A stretch of 64,000 nucleotides of DNA from NCBI GenBank assembly GCA_963978895.1, contig OZ022241.1, positions 21,927,573 through 21,991,572 on the forward strand. Reading direction: 5' to 3'. The stretch comes from Erpobdella octoculata. Lineage: Eukaryota; Annelida; Clitellata; Hirudinida; Erpobdellidae. The first letter of the stretch is position 1; each line of letters begins with the position of its first letter. The notes beneath the pieces were generated by a model. That model was not told where the DNA came from and searched no databases. It saw only the letters and a list, made by a program, of their open reading frames with translations. A program made the translations under genes and the position numbers. Shown here one piece after another: positions 22,031 through 31,922 of this stretch.

Positions 22031-22204
22031 TTAGGCCTTAATCAATTAAAAATAATCAAATTAAAATAATTCCTGCCATGCGACTAATAAAATCGTTTGA
22101 CAACCGGCCACAAAGCTCTGGCGATCGATATCTCGCATCTAAGTCCGAGTTTGCAATGGCGTTTACTAATCTAAACATGTTGTTTGCTTAGAGGCAAATA
22201 AAAG

Positions 22205-22500
22205 TTTTTTTTTTTTAATTTATTTTTTATCTTTATTTGTTTATGTTGCACATTGCATCTGGGTATCAACATATACTCTTATATGTTTTAACTCATATCT
22301 ATGAAATTAAATGAGGGGCTCTGAAGATGGATACGTCCGAAACTGGCCAGTTAGCCCAAGTTAATAAAAGTTTTAAATTTCTTTTTAGTCTTGTTCCTAA
22401 TAAGAAAAAATCGTTACTCTTCAAAACTTTTGTAAGAAGCTTGTTAATGCAGAATGGACTAAAAAGTTTAATGAAACTTGTCTAAAAGAAGATATATATA
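22205..22500 (+). mobile_element. PLE 3' end, plus strand, with hammerhead and terminal motif
   Basis: This contains a hammerhead-like segment at 22317-22356, then AT-rich sequence, then coding KLVNAEWTKKFNETCLKE (22437-22490), the plus-strand version of the PLE terminal motif, followed by gatatatataaataa. It is 5'-truncated, with only about 300 bp kept. Confidence 0.72.
22317..22356 (+). ncRNA. hammerhead ribozyme candidate
   Basis: Stem I GGCU/AGCC, core CUGAAGA, an extra U, stem II GGA-UACG-UCC with a UACG tetraloop, core GAA, palindromic stem III ACUGGCCAGU, cleavage base U. The compact fold has every core base present. Confidence 0.75.
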
Positions 22501-22504
22501 AATA

Positions 22505-22650
22505 AACTTTTTCGTTAAACTTTTATTGTCAGACCGACAGAACTATATCAGCCATCATCAGGGTCAAAAGTAAAATGAGAAAAGTAAACAAACAAAAAGA
22601 ATTGTAATTGTCGTAGAATTAGCAAACCAACAAAGTGAACAAAGTGAACT
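22505..22650 (-). mobile_element. PLE terminal fragment, minus strand, defective hammerhead
   Basis: At 22532-22565 the minus strand has stem I GACC/GGUC and core CUGAUGA with stem II GGCU/AGUU. The GAAA core and most of stem III are deleted, leaving CUGU. It faces the plus-strand PLE end tail-to-tail. Confidence 0.55.
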
Positions 22651-22655
22651 ATTCG

Positions 22656-23325
22656 TCACAAAACATACCTGGTTCTAAATCTGTGGAATGTCGAAAGTGG
22701 ATCATTATCAAGCACATAAAATTCAGAAAACACTATAAACATCTTTCTCACACTCTTGTATGCATCTATCCTGCCTTTCAGTGAAGTCTGGAGTTGATGG
22801 ACAATAACTATGAAAGTTTCAACTCGGAATTTTTCTCTGCCTTGCAATTCAACATCTGTCCATTTCATCTCATCAAAGTGCAGTGTACGCTTTCGCCGTC
22901 GGGCAAGCACTGAAACGTAGTCCGAGACACCCGAAACTGTAAGTGCATTCCTTTCAAAGGCATCGAATCGGTTTCTGAGATCGTCAGTGAACGCGTATAG
23001 CGACTCCAGTAAATCAATTGCTAATTTCAAATTGAAGTGGCAGACTGTAATTTGGTACTTGTTTCATTGAAACGCGTAAGAATTGCGTTCCATAAGACTG
23101 ACATAAAAGCTGTCTTAAATATATCCATGGAGTGTGTCAAGCAGTTAGCTTCATGTCGAGTTGCACCGTTTTGGTTGTCTTCTGCACCGATATCCAGCAA
23201 GGCCGATTTGATCTCCTCATATCCGTCACACAGTGATGCAACAGCATCGGCACTAGCAGACCACGCTTTTCGTTTACGGATCCGTAAGGCTCTTTCCCGG
23301 TGTAGGAGGTAGGGTGGACTATAGG
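22656..23325 (-). pseudogene. ZMYM1/hAT-like transposase fragment
   Basis: Minus-strand frames read KAWSASADAVASLCDGYEEI, then MSVLWNAILTRFNETSTKLQ, and after a frame change LLESLYAFTDDLRNRFDAFE and VSVLARRRKRTLHFDE. This order (TRWSAR-like, DILSR.N.TS..LQ, R.RKR) is that of the central region of ZMYM1-type hAT-derived proteins common in invertebrate genomes. It is truncated at both ends and frameshifted near 23030. No terminal repeats are seen. The role in an intact element would be hAT-type transposition. Confidence 0.65.
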
Positions 23326-23520
23326 CCGGAGATACTTTAGAGTACATAATAACTAGGTATGACGTACTCATAGAGTACACCATACCTAGTTAGGATGTAC
23401 TCTATAGGTATGCTATACCTAGTTATAATGTACTCAAAAGTACGGGCTACCTGGTTAGCATTCAAGCACAACGTACTGTAGTCAGGTGACATGAGGTTCC
23501 CCTACCTAAGGAATGGGGAA
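23326..23520. repeat. Short inverted repeats of aactaggtat / atacctagtt
   Basis: Alternating copies of ctaggtat and atacctag with agagtac blocks (23347-23440) form several possible hairpins. No coding is present. Confidence 0.6.
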
Positions 23521-24170
23521 CTCTAGCACAAATTTCTAATTTCTAATTTAATTTTACTCTATGTTATAGAATATTGTTTATTTTCAACTTATTGTTTGCA
23601 TGTTTAATGCAAATTTATAATTTTGATTACATTTTACTCCATGTTATTAAATGTTCCATACTTGTTTCATACCTAGGGAATGTAAAAATCTAGCACAAAT
23701 TTTTAATTTAATTTTACTCTATATTATGGAATATTTTGTATTTTCAACTTCTCGTGTACAAGTTTAATACAAATTTACTCTATGTTATGACATGTTCCCG
23801 ATTTTCAACTTCTGTTTTACAGCGTCTTCAGTTCTTCGGCTGTTTCGAACTTAAAATTATGTAAATAGCATTAGATTTTGGTTTAAAAAAACGAAAATAT
23901 GATTAAGGTTGATACCTTAATCATATTTATAATCATAAGATTAAGTTATCCACCTTAATCATATTTTCGTTTTCAATTTGTTAACAATTCAAAACACCAA
24001 ATGAATGAAGGCCAAAGGCGATGTAATTGATTTAATTTTAAAAAACAAACAAGAAAAACAACTTGCGACATTGAGCAATTTTTAAGAGATAGTTTTTATC
24101 CAGCACACATGAAAGGACGACCAGGTCGAAAAGCAGACATGCGAAAAATGTGCAACAAATACTTATAAAC
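23521..24170. other. AT-rich sequence without recognised genes
   Basis: Two similar blocks of atttaattttactctatgtt type sequence (23545-23800) and a short inverted repeat (ttaaggttgataccttaat at 23903-23922) are visible. Nothing else is supported. Confidence 0.5.
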
Positions 24171-24720
24171 AGACAATTCAAGCGGCAGCCATGGGTGGAC
24201 ATATTGGCAATGACTAAACATTGCTTAAATTGTTGGACAGTGATGTATGGTGACCAGGAATGAACGTGGATGTGAAAAAATTTTTTCGCAACTTGTTGAA
24301 GCTTTTTAACGCGGAAAAAATAACTTCAACAAGGCTGCTCCTACAATGCATTTTATTTCTATTCCCATCAAAGTTTGGTTACAGATTGCGTGAATTTTGC
24401 ACTTTACCAAGGACAATTGAGGAATATGCTGCTTTTAAAAATGGGTGAAAGCAAAACCTTTAGCCTCAAAACAGCCAAAGTCGTTGCCACCTTTCTCTAT
24501 GAGCTAACTTGTCGACATGGTTGTGTGACTACAGATCAAAGATCAAGGTCGTGAATTTTGCAACAAAATTACATCGAATGACAGGAACGAAACAAAAAAT
24601 AACAAGTGCTTATCACCCACAGGCAAATGGAGCTGTAGAGTGTCAAAACAGAATAATCGATGGAGAAAAACAGAATAATCGATGGAGAAAAACAGAACAA
24701 TCCATGGAGAGGTAAGGATA
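24171..24720 (+). pseudogene. gypsy/GIN-type integrase remnant
   Basis: The plus strand reads MGGHIGND.TL in the zinc-binding region (24190-24225), then after degenerate sequence KTAKVVATFLYELTCRHGCV (24463-24525) and, in other frames, DQGREFCNK and TSAYHPQANGAVECQNR (24600-24655). These are the integrase HHCC start, the D-containing strand and the YHPQ.NG..E block. Several frameshifts are needed to connect them. It could come from a gypsy element or a GIN-type DNA transposon or gene. It is inactive. Confidence 0.65.
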
Positions 24721-25870
24721 AAAAAATGGTTTGGACTGGGCCCTTCCAGATCAACGGTTTTGTTTTTTACATTCATCTCCAGTTTTGCTTGTTTTAATGT
24801 TTGCAAACCTTGAAGTAAAAATAAACTAACTTTGCGTCATCTTATCGAGCTGATATTTATAATATGGGAAATATTAATAACATAAGTTTATATCATGCAA
24901 ACTTTAAAATACTTACCAATTTCCCTCCTTAACTTACAAAAATTTTGATCCAGCCTAGCTAGCAAATTTTGAAAAATAATGTTGAAAAACAAAATCGTGC
25001 AGACGATTTTAATATTTTTTCTTTATTAACTTACAAATTAATTTTTCTAAAATTTAACTTAGATCTTTCCTTATTTGTACTTATTACAACCAGCAAAAAA
25101 CCTGAAGTCAAATATATCGACTTTTTAACTAGAGCAAAGAACCCTCAAAGTTAGAAACTGTTTAGCTGAAAAACACTTGGTTTAGACCCAGTGCTGCATT
25201 TTCAAACTAAATTGTCAAGAAAAATAAAATCGATGTACTTAATCGTCAAAACATCTCTTTGGAAAAATTAAAAAAATTTAATAAGTCGTAGTTGATATAT
25301 ATTAAATTTTATATTGTTATGTTTTTATAAGATTAATCAAAACAGTAGGTGTCAACAAAATAATAATCCAACACGAAGCATTCTTGCTTATTAAGGCTTC
25401 CTTTGTAAAAAAAAATATTCAACGTTTCTGATGATAGTCATCACAACGGAAATTATTTTTCCTTGAATGAAAATGTTCCTAAGGATCACTTCATGCAGTT
25501 TGCCGATAGGATTATCCAGCATCTATGTGGAGAGTTTATTAGAAATCAAAATTCCAACCCACACATGTAAAACCATTTGATTTGATTTGATTTTTCTTAT
25601 TGTCTTTTGAGTTTCATGAGTCAAGAATAAAAAACTTTCGTATTCGAGGTTGCTTCACGTTTTATCGCAGTCATCAACATCGTCTTCGTCATCATCATAA
25701 TTATCAATTAATTTTTGAAAAAAAAAATGATATTATTGCTTGCAACATCCGAAGCGGAGTTCTGTAGTTTGCTTAAAACTTTCCTTTTCACTGTCTCCTT
25801 CAATCTTCTTCCAATATCCAGTGGCTCCGAAGCTCTTCCACAGTGGGGCCACTTTAAAAAATTCTTTTTC
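24721..25870. other. AT-rich sequence without recognised genes
   Basis: Short direct repeats such as gaataatcgatggagaaaaa (24652-24695) border the left edge. A ctgatgatagtcatcacaacgg segment at 25428-25452 is reminiscent of PLE 3' regions but does not fold as a hammerhead. No coding is recognised. Confidence 0.4.
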
Positions 25871-25874
25871 AACT

Positions 25875-26185
<311 letters not shown>

Positions 26186-26390
26186 ATGACATCGTTTGTA
26201 GTTCGCATCAAGTTTCTAGACACAAATAGTATGCCCAGGCGCGGTCCCAGGATTTTATGGTGGATGAGATGATAAATTTATTGTTGATTGGGAGTCTTTT
26301 ATTATACTAGCAGTCCGTCGCGGTTTCGTTCGCTTGAAAAAAAGAATACGCATCCACAGTAGCGTACAGCACGGGACGATTTTTTACGGC
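26186..26390. other. Inter-array segment with a Helitron-like 3' end on the minus strand
   Basis: The block tatgacatcgtttgtagttcg...tttctagacacaaatagtatgcc at 26186-26233 is repeated at 26690-26742. At 26309-26340 the minus strand reads gaaaccgcgacggactgctagt followed by AT, a Helitron-type CTAGT end like that at 20279. Confidence 0.5.
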
Positions 26391-26688
<298 letters not shown>

Positions 26689-26742
26689 ATATGACCCCGT
26701 TTGTAGCTCGGCATCAAGTTTCTAGACACAAATTGTATGCCT

Positions 26743-27090
26743 TGTTGTTACACATATAATCAACTTTTCAAATAAACAAAACGCCGTCTGTTAGACAACG
26801 TACGTCTCAATGTGACAACTTCATTATCATCGTTTTTTTTAATATCATTAACATTTCTGTGACGACAGTGTGTTGTGCCACTATGACATTTGCTTATCGA
26901 TGGATCCAGGAGTTTCGTAAAAGGAGATAAATATTTTTTTAATTATACAACATTATGATCACTTTCGTTGTACTGTAAAATATCTTGAATTTTCTTTGTT
27001 CAGCAGATACAAGTTAAAAGAATTGAAATTAAAAGTTTTATTTGCACTCTTTTTTTCATTTTTTATAATATTATCTGTATTTTTCACTGT

Positions 27091-27093
<3 letters not shown>
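26743..27093. other. AT-rich sequence without recognised genes
   Basis: No coding, repeat family or structured element is recognised between the trinucleotide array and the next TA tract. Confidence 0.4.

Positions 27094-27155
<62 letters not shown>
27094..27155. repeat. (TA)n microsatellite next to a PLE end
   Basis: The pure TA tract ends at ttcttttaaacaggc, the start of a minus-strand PLE terminus. Confidence 0.95.
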
Positions 27156-27158
<3 letters not shown>

Positions 27159-27220
27159 TTTTAAACAGGCTCTATTAAACACAATTGACCACTTAACATT
27201 AGTCATCTTTTTAAAAAAGT

Positions 27221-27356
<136 letters not shown>

Positions 27357-27447
27357 AAGTTTTTAAAGCCCTTTTCATCCATTTGAAACGACGAGACATA
27401 TATTGAAGAATTTATTGGTTAAAATAGTTAAATGATAAAACGATCAG

Positions 27448-27491
27448 GGTTAACTGGCCAGTTTCAGCTATAAAAAGCCATCTTCAGAACC
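27448..27491 (-). ncRNA. hammerhead ribozyme candidate
   Basis: Minus strand: stem I GGUU/AACC, core CUGAAGA, an extra U, stem II GGCU/AGCU (one G-U pair) with a 6-base loop, core GAA, preceded in stem II by a U where others have C, palindromic stem III ACUGGCCAGU, cleavage base U. Stem I covaries with the GGCU/AGCC of other copies. Confidence 0.68.
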
Positions 27492-27632
27492 TTATGTTAA
27501 GCAATAAATTAAATATTAAATATTATAAAAGTTGAAAAGGAAGAGTTAAAAATCAGAAATGCTTAGGCTTAGACGGAGACATTTAATTAGAGCTAGGCTG
27601 AATCAGTTTTCAGTTAATAAATTAATACGGCT

Positions 27633-27679
27633 ATTGATAGATAGATAGTAATTTAAAATTACAGCTACAACGAAAATAT

Positions 27680-27727
<48 letters not shown>

Positions 27728-27767
27728 TGTTGTAGCTGTAATTTTAAATTACTATCTATCTATCAAT
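27633..27767. repeat. Large inverted repeat (47-base arms) around a (TA)n loop
   Basis: The arms 27633-27679 and 27721-27767 are reverse complements with one mismatch. They start attgatagatagatagtaat on the left. The ~40 bp between them is TA repeat. The whole forms a long palindrome. Confidence 0.92.
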
Positions 27768-27899
27768 ATATACCAGTTGGTTCAAAAGTGTCTTGGTATT
27801 TCCGATTTTCGAAATCATTACTAAAAAGTGTGCGCTTTTTAAAATTGCTACTGATGACAATTCTTCTAGAAGTCATTACAAGTCACAAAAATCTTTATT

Positions 27900-28450
27900 T
27901 CAAAAAATGCTTTGGTTTAGTTTCAAGAGTGTTAATTTCTCAAAAAGTTTGTTTCTTCTTGGCGTCTCAATCAAACCTGCTATACTGAACAGACGCTCAA
28001 CAGGTGCAGATGAAGGAATAGGCGTGTTGTAGTACATGAACATCTTCCTGACAATCTGGTATGAATCAAAGTGCTGCATCTTTATCTGTATCTGACAGAT
28101 ATGACAACACCTGTGAAGATAAGAAATTAACTGCATGTAAATTATCATTAATGCAGAGCATGTAATAATGCTAATTTTACGTGTTGAAAGTCATGATTAT
28201 AAAATTAAAACACTTATGTTAATAAAATGCACATTTAAATTACAACTGTTTTTCTCTAATCAATTATTGAAAAAAAATCATTTCAGTACCTGCATTTGTA
28301 TGGAATTTTTTGGTTTTGCAGGAGCTGAAGCTAGATCAAACCCATAGTCTTCTTCAGCTGCATAATCTGTCAACTGGTTAACATCTGTTTCAGTAACTTC
28401 AACTGACTGCTCAGAATTACCATGTTCTGTGTTTTGAGCGATTTGACGGC
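27900..28450 (-). pseudogene. hAT transposase, C-terminal dimerisation region
   Basis: The minus strand reads FDSYQIVRKMFMYYN followed by PIPSSAPVERLFSIAG and ETPRRNKLFEKLTLLKLN, the hallmark hATC dimerisation block. About 140 bp upstream, DYAAEEDYGFDLASAP ends at an exon-like CAG|GTACTG, and TTATCTTCACAG near 28110 is a good acceptor, so an intron in the original transposase is likely. The frame is shifted just after the acceptor. The catalytic core is absent, so this is a remnant. Confidence 0.75.
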
Positions 28451-30098
28451 CGCTTTAACTTCGGTTGATCGATTTGTGGCGAGTCCTCGGCTGGTCCGGC
28501 AGGTGGATCGTGATTGTATAGTTCGTGGAAGAAGTCCCGCCACCTCTGTAATCGATCGGAGGACGAACTAACAAACTTTCCATCCGTTTTCCTGATGTTA
28601 TCGTTGATCGATATCGTTTTTCCGCCTAAACGTCGGATTGTTCATTACCTCTCTCGCTCAATCTTCATTTTTTGTCTAACATTTTGGTTAAGTCGCCGGT
28701 ATTGTTCGAAATCGACGTGCTTGATTCTCTTCCGCTCAGCTACCAAATCCAGACACTCATCCGAAATCCATGGCTGCGTTCGTCGACGGATCTGCGGACA
28801 TAACGGCGCCGCACATTCGATTACGGATTTGGTTATTTGTTTTTCTTCATCGTTGACTTCGTCCAATGTATTGAGGATCGCAAACTAGTTCGATAAAACA
28901 AGCTGGATTTCGTGCCGAAGTGCCGGATTGCGTAGGCACGTCTGGTTTTTTTACAGCCACTGGCGTCTTCTTCTTTGCTTTTTGGAGTCAAAGTTTTACT
29001 TTGGCCCGCACGAGGTAGGGATCAGATCCGCAATCAGGGCCACGCATTGCTCGAACGTCGTTGAGCGTCAATCGAAAACGCTTGTTGATCAGAACGTAGT
29101 CGAGCATGGCCGAATCTTTCCCCGACGGGTTTCTCTACGTGAGCGGATGCTTCTTCGGGTGTTGGAAGAGGCTGTTGCCAATGACGAGATTGTTTACTGA
29201 CGCAAACGACAACAGTCGCAGCCTATTGTCCTTGATTTTTCCGTGGCCGAATCGTCCAACGTTTTTTCCCAACCACTACGATTGTCGCCGACGTGGGAGT
29301 TAAAGTCGCCTGCCAATATGGTAACTTCGGTTTGCGGTATAGAATCAGTCGCAGCTTGTAAATCGCGTAGAAAGCGTCTTTTGCTGCAACTCAGCTTGTT
29401 TCGGTCGGCGCATAGACGGATAGGATGTGCGTCTTGATTGTGCCATCGATGGAAAGGACTGCCAGACGTTCAGAAATTGGTTGGAAGGCGACGACGCTGT
29501 GGGCAGCCCGCTGGCCGACCATAAATCCAAAACCCGCCTCTCGCTTGTCACAAACGGAATAGAAGGGCGTAATAGTCTCGTCGGTCGTCATCGTCCCGGA
29601 TCCCGTGAGTCGTAATTCCGATATGGCGGCGATCGATATTTTGCAATTGGTAATTTTGGTGGCGATAATCTCCTTTTGGCCGACGTGATGACCCGTTCGT
29701 ACGTTCCACGCGGCGATTCGTATTTCATTCTTTGGTTTGATAAATTTAGTCGTTCAGCCAGTAGTCTACTTTTTGTCCATAACATGGGTCCCCAATGCTG
29801 CTACATCGACTGCCCCAGGTGAGGTAGCATTTATCGATAAATTCGTTCGTTGTAGATCCTTGGTTTCTTGCCTGGTTTTACTGGTTTCCCAGTTGTGATC
29901 ACTGCGGCGAGGTGACCACCCAATACAGCACCCAGGTGCTGAACGAAGATCAGAAGTAGATGAAAAAGAGATTGGTACTACACGGGCGTCACCAGCGGAA
30001 GATGCCAGAAGTCTCGGTCTGAAGGAGGTTCGAGAACGATGGCCAGCCAGTCGCCCCCTGTAGTGGTATTGTCGTACATTTGAGCGCAGCAAATGCAT
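28451..30098 (-). pseudogene. RTE-like LINE 5' portion: APE endonuclease and linker
   Basis: The minus strand reads RIAAWNVRT (near 29720), then ISIAAISELRLTGSG with the catalytic Glu, KREAGFGFMVGQ, LSVYAPTETS and TILAGDFNSHVGDN with the conserved Asp/Asn. This is the endonuclease order of RTE/BovB-type LINEs (Cfdp2-like). The linker follows with RRTQPWISDECLDL (28866-28645) and GKFVSSSSDRLQRWRDFFHE. The sequence stops near 28450 before any RT, so the 3' half is missing, against the usual LINE rule of 5' truncation. There are at least three frame changes. An upstream frame (30098-29766) may be the protein's N-terminus. Confidence 0.78.
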
Positions 30099-30099
30099 T

Positions 30100-30660
30100 T
30101 TTTTGGTTTTTTCATTAAAAGTTTAATATAAAAAATTATGAAAATTTAAAAAAATCAATCTCGAAAAGCAATCGAGTGTACAATGCCGGGGTTTTTGAAA
30201 GTTTTTCTATCGTTCTTCTCTCTTGCTCCGGTTTCTTTCCCCGCTTGCTCTCCCATTCCCGTTCGGTCTCTCGTTTCCGCTTGCTCACTTTTCCGCTCCC
30301 TGTCGCTTTTTCGCTCCCGATCGATTTTCCGCTCCCGGTCGCTTTCCCGCTCCCAGTTGCTCTCCCGCTACCTACCGGTCGCTTTTTCGTTCCGGCGGTT
30401 GTAGAGGTTTTTCTATCGTTTTTTTTCGCTCCTCTTTCCTTCCCCGCTTGCTCTCACGCTACCGGTTGTTTTCCCGCTCCCGGTCGCTTTCCTGCTCCCG
30501 GTCGCTTTCCCGCTCCCAGTCGCTTTCCCTCTCACGGTCGCTTTCCCGCTACCTTCGGGTCGCTTTCGTTTTCCCGTTCCCGAAATATTTTTTAATTATA
30601 ATTTATAGTCAGTTTGTATATTGAGAAATATATATATATATATAATTTTAACTTTGAAAA
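30100..30660 (+). repeat. Helitron-like block with a tccc-gctcc minisatellite
   Basis: The segment 30110-30240 matches 15390-15510 (tttcattaaaagtttaatat, caatgccggggttt, tctatcgttcttctctcttg). It runs into an imperfect ~18-bp tandem repeat of the form cgctttcccgctcccggt from 30240 to 30590. The Ser/Arg-rich frames across it are artefacts of the repeat. A short TA tract follows. Confidence 0.7.
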
Positions 30661-31017
30661 CTTTTTTCAGCAAAATCAATAATGAAAATAAAACATGTTA
30701 TATTTTTTCTGATTGACTACTCATTTCTGTAGAGGTAAAAATAATTTTCAAGACATAAATGTGTAACACATTCACCCAAGAAAAATTTTCCTAGAGGAAC
30801 TTACATTTGGACTTTGCCCGTTCTTCCAAATTTTGATGATATTTTTTTTTAAATTTTTCAATAAATAAAAGCCAAAAACAAAATCAAATCATCTAATACA
30901 AATGACTAATCAAAACAGTAATAAAATAAAATAAAAACTAGAGTATTTCATTGTTTTAGCAATAATGTTTTGAAAAAACAATCCTTTTAATGCAATGCTT
31001 GTTAGATAAAAAAGTTA
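30661..31017. other. AT-rich sequence without recognised genes
   Basis: No supported feature is present. The sequence ggactttgcccgttcttcca at 30809-30828 recurs in similar form near 34395 and may mark ends of a decayed element. Confidence 0.35.
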
Positions 31018-31640
31018 CTCAGAATCATCACTACTTTCTATTAGATGAAACTGATCAACTGCATCCCCATCATGATACAAACTAGCAACAAAGTTCTGAC
31101 AGGTCTCTCTGCTGCAAAAATTTTTTAAAACCTGCAAATCTTTGAACTTTGCTATGCTCAAGGGGATAGCTTTATAATACAACTAAGCAGGTTGTCCCTT
31201 AGTGATTGCATCTTCAACATTTTGTAATTTTTCCTCTGATAACAATAACTGCACTTTCAAATAAACCATTCCAATTGTTTCTATATTCTACTATCATTGA
31301 CTTTTTAATGTCTATGACTAATTCCTTGACAGGACGAGTAGGGAATGTATGCATTGTACACTGTTGTTTCAAAAAATAGGAATATTGTATTCATAACTGT
31401 AATCATTTGGTAGTGAAACTTGTGAACTGGATCTTGGATGACGTTTTTTTATTGGTTTAATGTTCATCATTGTACTTATGTATGAATCCTGTTCATCTTT
31501 ACTAGACATCCCATTAAATTGATTCACAAGGTTCTTCCTTTCTTCTGTTGTTGTCATCTCAAAACATTTATATCGAATACATTTACAATCTTCACCCACT
31601 TGATGGTTTGATAATCTCTGTTTTTTCAAACATTCGGATT
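31018..31640 (-). pseudogene. Unassigned transposon-type protein remnant
   Basis: The minus-strand frame 31629-31369 contains CKCIRYKCFEMTTTEERKNL and KDEQDSYISTMMN. A second piece (31235-31020) reads LYYKAIPLSIAKFKDLQVLK and NFVASLYHDGD before a stop, with one internal TAG. The Cys-rich start and AKFKDL...C...F..SL ending resemble an uncharacterised protein family that is repeated in many invertebrate genomes and is probably transposase-derived. I cannot name it or identify catalytic residues. The middle is missing. Confidence 0.45.
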
Positions 31641-31737
31641 TGTTTTCAAGTTTTCTCTTCTTTTTTGGTTTTTCAGTTTATTGGGGATTGCAGATTGCAT
31701 CTGCCATTTTCATAAAACAAACTAAAAACTTATCACA

Positions 31738-31914
31738 AACTCTTAATAATAAAGTAATTATTAAAATAATAAAGTAATTATTAAATTAATAAAGTAATTA
31801 TTAAAATAATAAAGTAATAAAAAATAAAATAATAAAGTAATTCTTCTTAATAATAAAGTAATTCTTCTTAATAATAAAGTAATTCTTCTTAATAATAAAG
31901 TAATGCTTAAATGT
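31738..31914. repeat. AT-rich tandem repeat (unit ~20 bp, aataataaagtaattatta)
   Basis: Two related unit types alternate: aataataaagtaattatta and aataataaagtaattcttct. The array directly precedes the hAT target site. Confidence 0.85.
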
Positions 31915-31922
31915 ATGATAAC

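Noticed and set aside
25425..25455. Possible hammerhead at ctgatgatagtcatcacaacgg
   Set aside because: CUGAUGA is followed by a GAAA at the right distance, but stem II does not pair and stems I and III are absent.
30176..30624. Ser/Arg/Pro-rich frames that look like an SR-type protein
   Set aside because: They arise from the GC-rich minisatellite, are open in all three plus frames, and show the repeat period.
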